Positions 28,001 to 40,000 of a stretch of 64,000 nt of DNA are shown here, piece after piece. Source of the stretch: Sympetrum striolatum (lineage: Eukaryota; Arthropoda; Insecta; Odonata; Libellulidae); NCBI GenBank assembly GCA_947579665.1, contig OX388344.1:8550346-8614345 (forward strand), in the 5' to 3' direction. The notes beneath the pieces were generated by a model. That model was not told the DNA's origin, ran no database searches, and worked only from the letters and a program-made list of their open reading frames with translations. Both the position numbers and the translations under genes were made by a program. How positions within the stretch are numbered: the first letter of the stretch is position 1; each line of letters opens with the position of its first letter.

Positions 28001-31000
28001 GATAAATACTCTACCATAAAAATATAATTTTTCTTTGAATTATTCTTTATATTGATTCTAAATTTCATTTATTGTTGATTCTTCCCTGATTATTTTCAAA
28101 AGGAAATTGAAATCGGACATATATTCTTATGCTTTCTCAATTTCTAGATAAAATATGAATAAATTTAAAAAGTAATTATTCTGCTTTATAAATTTCCTAT
28201 TTATAATTTAATTAATAAATTATTAATTTCCTGTTATTTAATGCAGCAAGCAATCTTCTAGAAGCTCCTCCAAAATGATGATTATTTATCTAATGAATAT
28301 TGGATACCTTCAGTGATCGGTCTGCACTGGTGAAATGGGTGTCCAGTCATCCCTCTGGGGCACTTGCACACAGGAGTGTGGTTTCGCACCTCACATTCTG
28401 CGTTAAGTCCGCAGGCGCCAATGCAGGGGTCTGCGCACTTGGATCTGATGCAGGTACGCGTCGAAGGGCAGTGAGTGCTATCTTCGCACTCCGCGTAGCA
28501 CTTTACTTCGGGTGAGCCGAGGAAACCAGGAGGGCATGTGCATACAGGACGATGACGAACGGCATTACACATTGCCCCGGAAGCGCAAGCATCAACCGAA
28601 CACACCTTTCGGCATCGGTGGATATTGCAAAACTACAAATAAATATAAAACATATTAACGACTCGACCGAGGAATGTCATTAGGAAAGGGTAAGGATTTA
28701 GACTTACGGCACCTGAATGCCCGAAAGTCCGTTTTCAGGCAGTTATATCGCTATGTCGGCGTTTAGAATGGTAAAAAATTCTATTTTTACCATTCGACGA
28801 ACGAATTACGAAAGTTCGAAGGATGTATCTATGCCATCCAAAGTGGCTTTTTTTGATGATGCCAATCATAATGGAGGAAAAAATTAGTAAACATACACAA
28901 AATTCGATCATATTCGTTGAGTATTCCGTTATAAGGAGCGATACGAAAATTTTGTTTTTTGGAAGACGTAGTTTCATCGTTCATCTTTGAATCCAAAAAT
29001 CTTTCATACATGTAACTGTTATACAATAACTGTGATTGTTTAACTATGGAATATTATTTAGCGTTTTCGGATTCCAGTTTTCCAAATAGGATAGTGACCA
29101 AATAGGATAGTGACCAAATAGATAGGTTTCTTTCCCCTCTTTTCTCTCACACTCTTTCTGCGAGGAACCGCCGCGGTTTTAACACTAGAAGGACGGAGGT
29201 TGTCATTTGACCACTTTTCAGAGTTTGACATCGATTTTTTTTTGGAAAATACCTCAGATTTTTTGAAACTTTTTGACTTTGTTTATTACCATCCCAAAAT
29301 TTGTTTTAAGTATTAAAATATTTATCTTCACTTTTAGGTTAAATTTTATATCAAAATATACCTAGACGGACGGGAGGTGGTCATTTGACCACCTACTATT
29401 AAAATTCGTAATTAAATACTTTTATGATTTTCAAATACCTGAATTTTGCATAACTTCTAAGTCTGACCATTACACAAATGCTGATAAGGTGTTTTACCTC
29501 GCATTTTGTTTAAATTTTAATTAATTAAATAAAATGTTGACCGATGTCCTAAATCTGCAGAATTTCATATTCTGGAATATTTTATCTATTCATACCGAAT
29601 CATAAATTATAAATTTATCATATTAACTTAAATGCTAGAATTGCTTATTTAAGAATTGCATGTTTCCAAAATATCCTTTTTTATTTCCTTGTCGTAATCT
29701 TTAATTTTCTTTCTTATAAAATTTCATCAAATGTTCCTATTTCCCTCAAGAGATGGCATTAGTGTCGAAGTTTATAAACAAAAGTTCCAATTTTCCTCAA
29801 AGTTCATTTCCAGTTTGTTTCACGGATCGCTCAGACACCCACGCCTGTTGAAACTAATTGCATATAGCTTTCGGTCATTTTTCTTCTAGTAATTTATGCT
29901 TTTGGACTTTTGATTGGATAGTTTTCTATCATTTTCTACACCATACATCGTCATGGTGATAAATGTACGGAACGTTTTAAAATTGTAGGGAAAAAAATTT
30001 GCCTCGGCAACTACGTATTCGGAACCAACGGAAAAGGAAATGGATCTTGCAGAAATGTTAGCATGTACGTATTTCACGAGTTAGATCAATAATTCGTATA
30101 CAAGTAAATGACATTATTTTGTTGCCCTCGTGTCATTATTTTGATGAATCATAATTAAACTGGATCCTTAAATCATTAATTACAATAACTCCTGTAATTA
30201 ATAATAATAATTAATTAGAGTAAGTCCTGCCTTCAAGGAGACGAATATTTTTGTGATATCGAAGAAGATTTGGTGTTTGACTTGCGTAACGGAAGAGATG
30301 AGACGGTTGAAGAAGACATCTGCAGTGAGTCCCAGGGAGAACAAGATGATAAATCTCCTACTTCTTCATCTTCAACGCCTTATGAAGCTTCCCCTATTAA
30401 GAAAAGGAAACCAGAACCATCGATGCATCTGAAGAGAATGGCTGTTGACTTATGGAAGTCTGGGAAGAAAGGACCATTGAAGTTGGATACAGTTTGGCAC
30501 AACTTCAGTTTCGTAACCAGCAGGATGCAGTTACATCGCTATGAAAAGCAGATTATGGAAGCTGGTTCGTTGAAATAAAAGTTTAAAATAATCCGCTCTG
30601 GTCTTCTTTTCCGCTTCAAGGCAGCTAAAGATCAGCACTTGATAGTTCATGACAGAGACTTACTTAGGTGGGCACTGGAAGAAAATAAAAAAATGGAACA
30701 TAGTATCCCTAATTTTAAAGCAGCATCTGTCTGGCTAAGGAAATGGAAAAGGGCCAACAATATAGTTTCAAGGAAAGTGACAAAGGTTGTTTCTAAAAAA
30801 TATTCTTTGGAAGAACACTAATATCGAAAATCCAAGAAATTCGTGGAAGAAGTGAGGCGTGTGAGCCGAGACAGTGGTGCATCGCAAGAGCTAAATACCG
30901 ATCAGAGCGGTTTTAAAAAGAAGTTCATTCCGGCCGTAAGCTAGAATATCGAGATACAAAAACAGTGGAATCATTCGCTCAGTCTATACATGCAACTACA

Positions 31001-34000
31001 CGCTCTTATACGATTCAACCAACAATATCTGTAGAGGGTGAATTTCTCTCCCCTCTTCTTATCTGTTTACAGGAGAAAGATGGTTTATTCCCAAAAATGT
31101 AAGCATCTTTAAAGTTTTAAATATCTATGGCATGGCGTCGACCTCTGGCCTGTTAACAAAAATATTTTAATGCAGGATTATTTAAATGTGTTCTTTCCCA
31201 TGCATGAAAGACAGGTGTATTCTTTTAGTGGATTCCTGGGGATCCTACAATGATCGGGAATTCATAGAAAAAGTGAAACCGCAAAATAAGTTTGTGGACA
31301 TTAAAGTGATTCCTCCAAAGACCACGGGACTTATTCAGCCACTGGATTAGAATTTTTGGAATTTTGGATTTTTTTAGAATGTGGAAAGACTTCGTGCGGA
31401 AGGTTTCTGATCGAGTGCTGTTAGATCAACTAGACATTTCCCTTTTCCAGAGGGATAGTATCCTAAAATTGCAATCCCTTACGCATTTTCAATTCCAGGC
31501 CCCAGATTTAAAAATGTTATTAAGTGCGCGTGGTTCAAAGCAGGATATATAGAGCAGCACCCCTACTCTCTTCTCACTCCGGTGCAGCATTGTTTTAATG
31601 AAAATATTTATGAAAGTCGATGCGAAAGTGTAGAAGACGAAACTGTATGTGGGAATACAACCTTCATAAAGTGAATGCTCACTGTGAACTTAATATGTGT
31701 TTCAAAGATTTTTTGAAAAAATTCACTTTTGTGTTTAAAAAGACGAAGTAATTACAAATCGAATTTGAATCCATGTAATCGAAATTTATTTCATTCTTTA
31801 CAAATTGTAGAATGAAAACCGCCGAAAACCATTCGAATTTCCGACCGCTCTTCGTTTTCGCGGCGAGCGCATCGGCACTCCCGCCCGGTATCCGCGTCTA
31901 GGAGTACGGCGTCTTAGCGAGGGGCCCGGGTGGTCAGTTTGCAATTTTTGACCTCAGATATCTCGGCTCCTAGGTCACGAGGGAACGAATGGTTTCACAG
32001 ATTTTATTTTTTCACCATCAGCTCTGAATCTACCGAGTTTGAATGAAATCGGTGAGTAACACTCCGTTAATGTTCCTTGTCAGTTAGATCTTCTGCATGT
32101 AACTGCTTTAATGGTGTGAATGCAAAGCTTGGCTCATGAGTAGCGCTTTAGAGAAATTCACAGTGAACAAATCGAAGTAGAGTTTAGTTTGGATTTCATA
32201 AGTTACAGATGGACATCCAAAAATTGTTTTAACAGTCCGCTAATAGCTCGAGACCTTTATTGAAAAAACGTTAGTTAATGGTTATGTTGTTTTTTTGTGA
32301 AATGACCATTATTAGATGTATAAATTAGAATTGTCTTATGTTAGGGTAGTTATCGGAGGGCACATCTGAAGATGAGTTTAGCAACTATTCCAAAGGTACT
32401 GGTTCCTTTATGAAGCATTCTGGACGATTAAAAGTCTGTAAAGTAGACTCTTCATTATTCGTGATGATAGAAAAAATACTGATCATTATTTTATGATTAC
32501 CTGTAGATTTCATGTATATTTACGAAAATAATTCAACACCCAAATGTCAGTAGAAATTTGAAAAAAGTATTGAAGCAATACAAGATATCAGTAAAATTAA
32601 TTTTCGATGATAATATTAATAATGTACCAATTTGGAAGCAAATCGGTCAGCTGAAAGGTATTGTACGCGTATGGTAAGCGCAGATTTATCGGAACTGTAA
32701 CTTGGTGACTCAAAATAAATTTCATGTACTGTTAAAACTATGACTTAAATTCCTCAGCTTTCTTGTCGTTGTAACCAATTTTTCTCTGGCGATAGAATCC
32801 AACGAATCTCATGAATTATCCTGTCAACCACGTGGTCATGCAATGCCCATTCAAAATTTCAATTCATGAAAATTTTTTTTCTTTGAACACAGTGCGTAAT
32901 ACTGGGTTTGCGTCAGCTATCTACTGGTTAAAACACCTAACTATTACTTAGTCTAAATAAAATTTAAGTTGACGTCTTCATATTTTTCACCTTTGTATGT
33001 AAATCTAATTCTGCAAATTCAATTATAATATCAACTATAATCAAGAGTCCATTGTATTTTTAATGCAGCCGAATTTTGAATGTTCGGTATGAGACAAATT
33101 CGATTAAACACTTCGCTAATACATAAATAACGAAATCAGGCTTAATTGTAAGCTTATCAGAGAATTTCATCTGATATAAAGATTTTTGTTTCTTAGGGAG
33201 AGTAATTTTATAAACGAAGGTTGAGGTCACTCCTAAGAAAGCTCGAGTAGATGTTTCGAGCAATGCAGCTGACAAGTCACACTCGAGTCAGTCATCACGC
33301 CTGGATATTGGATTATTCATTTGATAATAGATAAAAATCCGAATTCTGAAACTATTCTTAGAAGTATATCGAAGGAAATGTGCACATTCTATTATTCCTG
33401 CAATAATTGTAAAAGAACGAAGAACGGGATGTAGTGGTTCTGTTGTCTGCTCCAGATGCCAAGAACCCAGAAAACAGTCAAAACACAATTCGATTTGTTA
33501 CCATTTTTCTTATCATTTTGATGGTTTATTCTATGGTTTCTGATAGTTTCAGGGTCGATTCGCGACCCACCTGTAACCGTTCCGCGACCCACCGGTTGGG
33601 AACCGCTGTTCTAGATTGACGACACAACTAAAATGGAGATTCTGAGCAATCCATAGAAAGATTTTGTGATTTTCTTACTTAAAACTTTTGATTCTTGGTT
33701 TTGAAACAAGAATTATAGTTTTTGAGAACCATTTTTTATTATTTTTCAGTTTACGTATTTACTAAATTTAAATATCCTCTTTTTATTAAAATACCTTAGT
33801 TATCAAATCTAATTAACTTTAGATTAAAAGAAGCAAATTTACAAGGAATAGATTTATTTATACTACTACCACAGAAGAAATTGTTACAGACGACCCAGGG
33901 TTTCGATGCATAGCATCATCTTCAGGTGCACACATATAAGAACTAGAGTGAGTTCTTATAACTAGAAATCCAAACAACACTTATGATAAGTTTCCAATAG

Positions 34001-37000
34001 TTTACTTATGTAAACTACTATCTTGGAAAGTTTAATAAGTTGACCACATAAGCGTTAACCTCCTCTTGTTTTCAATGCACTTTAAGTTTTGAAAGAATTT
34101 ACATATATATTATAGTAGCGGGCATAAATATACTAGCCCCTGTAAGGTAGGCTTTAAAAGAAAATACTTGGGGAATGTTTAGAGGAAGACCCTAAAGCTT
34201 TCTGGTCCTACGTTAGAGAGGTACAGGGAAAGATACAAACAGTGAGCTCGATAAGGGATATCGAAGGTAACATTACTTGCGATTCGAAGAGGAAAGCGAA
34301 TATTCTAAACGAATTTTACCAAAGCGTATTCACATCAGATTGTAACATAGAGATCCTCCCTAAGGTTAATATACTGGATTCCATTCCAAATATAACTTTT
34401 ACGACAGACGGTATAGTTAAAATATTACGCAAAATTAAGCCAAATAAGTCGCCAGGGCCAGAAGGCATCCCAGCAAGAGTGCTTAAAGAACTGGCAGAAA
34501 GCGTCGCCCCTTATCTCAAAATTATATTTTGTAAATCGATAAATGAAGGTAGGGTCCCATCCGATTGGAAATTAGCTAATATTACTCCTGTTTACAAAAG
34601 CGGATTAAAGGAGGACCCAGGAAATTATAGACCTATATCATTAACTTCGCTGTCCGGAAAGGTAATGGAACATATCGTCGTAAGCTCACTCATGGGATTT
34701 TTAGATAGAAATGAATTCCTCGAGGCAAACCAGCATGGTTTTCGTAAGTCCCGATCATGTGAAACCCAACTTGCTCTATTTGTACACGATATCTTAAAGT
34801 CCGCCGAAAGTAAAAAGCAAGTGGACGCTATTTTCCTAGATTTCAAAAAAGCATTCGATAGAGTCCCCCACTACAAACTAATTTACAAACTAAAACTAGC
34901 GGGCATTAACAAGGAAGTAGTCGACTGGGTTAAGAATTTTCTCTACGAGAGGGAACAACAAGTTGTACTGGATGGCGTTAGCTCAAATAGAGTCAAAGTT
35001 ACCTCTGGCGTACCTCAAGGCAGTGTAATTGGACCTCTTCTTTTCCTTATTTATATCAATGACTTGAGTGACGAGATAGTTAGTAATGTGAGGATATTTG
35101 CGGATGACTCGGTTATATATAGGGAAATAACAAACGAGGAAGACCGGACATCTCTCTCAAACGATTTAGTCCTCATCCAAAGGTGGTGCGAAAAATGGGA
35201 ATTAGATATTAACGTAAGTAAATGCTCCGTAGTTAATTTCTTCGAAAAGAAAAAAATGCGTCCAAATCACCCATACAAAATTAATGGAATTAGTATCAAA
35301 GTAGTAGATTCAGTTAAATATCTCGGGATCAACATTACTAATAACTTAAATTGGAGCACGCATATTCGAAAAATCTGCGGCAAAGCAAGTAAAAGGCTTG
35401 GCTTTGTAAAGCGTATTGTCGGTAAATGCGACGAAAAGGTGAGAGAGCGATGTTATTTTACCTTGGTCAGACCCCTTCTGGAATATGCGGCAAGTATATG
35501 GGATCCGGCGGATGAAACGTGTACTCGCGAACTCGAGAAAGTGCAGCGTAAAGCGGTTCGTTTTGTTAAGAAATGCTACGATAAAAAAGCAAGCGTTACA
35601 AAAATGCTCTCAGACGTAGGTTGGGAATCCTTGAAAGAAAGGAGATTGGAAGCTAGGCTGCGATTGCTTAATAAATTCAGGGAAACTACATTTTCGGAAG
35701 ATACAATCGGTATCATGCTACCCCCCTGCTACGTCGGTCGATCCGATAATGACCGTAAGTTAAGAGAAATAGATGCTAGGACGAATCGTTTCAGAGATTC
35801 ATTCTTTCCGCGAACAATACGTGACAATAATCGAATAAGGAAGTAATTTAGATTCAACTGGTGTTTACACCCCCTGCCACACGCCGAAAGGCGGCTTGTA
35901 GGGTATTAATGTAGATGTAGATGTAGATGTAGGCATTTTTTTCGTTTTCTCGGACCCCCCCCCCATTGGAAAATCCTGGCTGCGCCACTGGTCAGAGTAA
36001 TTGTATTCAAGCCAAATTACTTTTCGTCAGTAATTGGGCTTCATCATCGCGTCTTTCGTAGGGAATCATCTTCCTACTCAATCTCTTATTTCGAGGCAAT
36101 GCGTGTTACTCTTTCGCACTAAATGTCAGTTGACTATTTTAATAAATAGACTGAGAAACATTGATTGTACTTAACCAACAGAAACTAATTGCATGCTTCA
36201 TCAGACGAACGTAAAAATATTATGGGATATCTGTAGCTTGTCTAATGCAAAACGGCCATTATGTTTATTTACGTAACAACCTGAGATTGTTGGGTTGTTT
36301 GCAGAGAGAATAAATAGCATTTGTTAATGAATGCGAACCACTGAAATACGTTAATAGATTGCGACGCAGAAGATATTATTTTACCTCATCCGCGGACGGA
36401 GAACCCCTTCAATTGGTGACCCTGACGTAATAGGTAAAACGTGAGAATTAGAAGGCGTGTTTTTCGCGAGTCGCCATCGGTGTCGAATGAATTACGTGGA
36501 ATCGCAGTTGAATCTTATTATTTCTATGGCTGTAAATTCCGAAGCTTTGGCCGCGGGCCGCGTCGCCATGAGGGTGCCGCCATTCAGCCCGGAAAGCCCG
36601 CAACTTCGGTTCGCGCAATTGGAGGGCCATTTCAATCTGATAGGAATACATGATAACACGCAGAAGTACTGGCTAGTGATGGCGAACATCGACTCGAGGT
36701 ATGCTCGAGAGGTTGAGGACATCATTACTAACCCCCAGCGAATGTTAAATATGTTAAATTACGGGGGGTATTGGTGCGGCGATTGCTGATTTCAGAGCAC
36801 CAGAGGATAAAACAGCTACTTGATAACGAGGAAATAGGCGACCGAAAACCGCCTCAGTTTCTCAATAAGTGAGAAGCATCTGAGCAATCTGAGAGCATTT
36901 TTGTAACGCTTGCTTTTTATCGTAGCATTTCTAGCGGAAGGCGATTCGATTTGTTAAGAAATGCTACGATAAAAAGCTAGCGTTATAAAAATGCTCTCAG

Positions 37001-40000
37001 ACGTAGGTTGGGAATCCTTGCAAGACAGGATGATTGGAAGCTAGCCTTCGATTGCTTAATACATTCAAGGAAACTACCTCAGTCGATCCGATAATGAATT
37101 TAAGTTAAGAGAAATAGATGCTAGCACCAGTCATTTTTAAAACTTCATTCTTTCCCCGAACTATACGCGATAATAACTGAGTAATGAAGTAGTTTAGATC
37201 AACTGGTGTTAACACCCCCTACCACACGCCGAAAGGCGGTTCGCAGGGTATTAATGTACATATAGATAAGCCTCTTGGCCAGATTTTTTCGGATCTGCCC
37301 ATCTATTTAGTTCCCATTCAATGGAAAGAGCTATGGCGCCCACCTCGTCATTGAGACAGTCGCTGTCCATCTCGCACTCTGGTCTGCAGCGGAGCAATGG
37401 GTTGCCGAAGAATCCATTTGGACACTTGCACAACGCCTTCCCTCCTCTCAATTCGCAATCGGCTCCTTCGCCGCATAAACCGGAAGGGCAGCCTAGAAAG
37501 CAGATACGAAAAGGGCATCATGTTATCCCATGGATTCATATTCATGTTTCTCAATCATTCCGTATAGTATAAGAATTTTGTTGGTTAATGGTAGTTATGC
37601 GGGGGTTATACGATTACTTTTTTTCTGGTAGAAATTTCGAGGGTCTCCGTCCTAATCCGGACCCTTAGCTCGGCTTCCTAGCTTGTGAGCGCCCGGCCGC
37701 CAAAGCAGGGAGGACCATAAAAAATTGACCGCGTGGAATAAGATTTAAAAAGTTATTAACAATTCAAATGAGCAACTATTTATTATCTTCGTCGTCTCAC
37801 TCGTCCTAAGAGATATACAAGCATCTTTTGATCGACGTTCTACGATGAAAATTAATATTTTTCGTAAATTACCCGTTTACACACGGCAACGTTGCTCAGT
37901 CAGTTACGCGGGTGTTTTAAATATCTCAGCGGGGTTTAAGTTGGGTTGGGGGAAGGATTTCTAGATTTTTGATAGAATTCCCTCCCCCCTACCCCAACCC
38001 AACGGCAAAGTTGCCGTGTGTCAACGGGTAATTTCTTGCAAAATCACGAAAAATCTTAATTTAATCAGTTTTACGTAAAACCTCGATTTCATATTTTACA
38101 AAGTGAGAATCCGGTCCCTAGGAGTGAATGAACCCCGGGTTTACGAAGTATTTGAAATGGTTTTGTCGCACTGAGCTCAATACAATGGGATGACGATCGC
38201 CGTAAACAGGAGCAGCTGAATCCAGATCGTCTATGTTGGAAGGGCCCTCAGCCCATGTATTTTAGATGGGAAAATGTGGAAAAATCGAATATGATTGTAG
38301 CGTTTTTTGACGTGCTTACACTGTGGTAAAATCCCTGTGGATGATCATCCATGCATTCTTATTGCAATGCTACCGCTGGTATCGTCATTCTATAAATATT
38401 TACTTCCGTGTTTTGTCGTCGATGCCTCATTCGATGTGTAAACATTTGGCATTATGAAAATGTAAGGGCGAGTATTTAAATGTCAACAGATTTTGTAAAA
38501 GGTATCAAGACACCTTAACAACATTTTAAAATTTAATGCACGCCGCCTCTGCACATATTTGCGTCATCTCCAATGATATTTCCCCCCTAGCGAGCGTGGA
38601 CACCCTGAAAAATATTGGTCTCCAAGCGAGGAAAAATTGCGTGCATTCAGTCAGAATCACTCTCTGAGCAAGGTGGCCTGTGTTATGATGTCCCGTGCGC
38701 CTATCAGTAAAATAATGGATAAAAAATCGCTGACCAAGAAAAAGAGGAAGTTCCCGAGTTTGGTCACCAAATGGTAAATTATCAAGGAAGTGCGTGATCG
38801 CGGGCAGACAAAAACTGAAATTCCTCGGAAGTATGGCATTTCTTTATCTACATTAGCAACAATCCTCAATTGTAGTGAAAAAAATTTGAACCACGCAACA
38901 GCATCGTAAAACATCTGATGTGGCCAGCACATGACTTTCTCCATATATAAGATGTAAATATTTATCTACGATAGTATTTTCGAACTCTATTCAATCTAAA
39001 CTTGGAAGATAAGAGATTAATTTATATCATATTGTCTTTTACGACACATACATTATAAATAATGTTTTTCGGGACATGTTCGATGATAAACGATGAAATT
39101 GGCCTTTCGCCCCATCGCCAAGAGCGCCCCCAAAGTACATAATCAGCAACTTCCGGTTCATCAGTATTTTATGAATGACTCCTAAACAATCAGTGATAAA
39201 AAAATATGTTTCATGCAAAAGTTATAGTAAATTACATTTAATATTAATGTTAATTTTCCCGTGGAAAAAGTATACCTAACAAACTAACTCACCTTCCCCC
39301 ATACCTCACCTCTTATCCTAAAAAGGTATTCCCGTAACCTCTCCTTCCCCTCCAGGACATCTAAACAGCTTTACATTATTTTCTGTACCAGAAGATGCTA
39401 CTCCGTTGGCGAAACCGGTCGTAAGTAAGTAAAAGTGTGGAAAATTTACAAGTGTTATTTCTTCATTACTTATATCATTACTTATATCATTACTTATCAT
39501 TATTCATTACTTATATCTATGCTTGCGGAATGCCGTAAAATATAATGTACACACTAAGATACAACATAATCTCAGATGGCCATACCGGGAATTTGAAGAT
39601 AATTGTGATATTTAATGGTGCACAGATACGTTTCTTAAAGTATGAAATCATCACACTAGCGTAAGTTTTGTCAAACCTTAAATATTCCACACGCGCAGAT
39701 ATTTGCGTGGGCTCAGCTAGTGTTATTTAAATCGGATAACGGAAGGACGTGCCGCATCGCACGTAAAGATTATATTATTTCCAATTTTTGGACTTTCTTC
39801 GGTCATCACTGGTGATTACGGAGTCTTCCTATTGTTTAATCGTTTTCATGCACTTATTAATACAATATTAGATTATAACTGTGATTTTCTTCAAGTATTT
39901 ATTATGCCGGTGCGGTAGTTTCGAGCTCAAATAACGTTCCTGCAACCAACTCTAAGGTTTCTTCTTTTTCAATGCCACAGCTAACTCAATTAATGAGGTA

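Larger units (their letters stand above)
34156..35933 (+). mobile_element. CR1/L2-like non-LTR retrotransposon, 5'-truncated, intact RT
   Basis: The element starts abruptly in coding sequence (DPKAFWSYVRE, the linker before RT), as expected of 5' truncation during target-primed reverse transcription. It includes the RT ORF and a short 3' UTR with a CGCC-GAAA-GGCG tetraloop hairpin (35,882-35,893), and ends in three to four copies of TGTAGA (35,911-35,933). Short tandem 3' repeats instead of poly(A) are typical of CR1/L2-type families. A truncated second copy lies 1 kb downstream. Confidence 0.88.
28633..37343 (-). other. EGF/DPY gene intron 2
   Basis: An 8.7-kb intron made largely of transposons: a piggyBac-like end (29.2 kb), a pogo-like transposase (30.2-31.7 kb), a hAT end (33.6 kb), a Penelope fragment (33.9 kb), a CR1/L2-like LINE (34.2-35.9 kb), a gypsy fragment (36.1-36.9 kb) and a second LINE copy (36.9-37.26 kb). 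At 28,640-29,175 and 31,960-33,540 I see nothing identifiable. Confidence 0.75.

Noticed and set aside
28300..28515. 71-codon plus-strand frame
   Set aside because: Antisense shadow of EGF/DPY exon 3.
36448..36725. 67- and 77-codon minus-strand frames
   Set aside because: Antisense shadows of the gypsy gag segment.
37251..37451. EGF exon 2 continuing past 37,344
   Set aside because: The frame stays open into intron DNA, but residues after NDE lose the DPY cysteine pattern, whereas joining to exon 3 restores it in phase.
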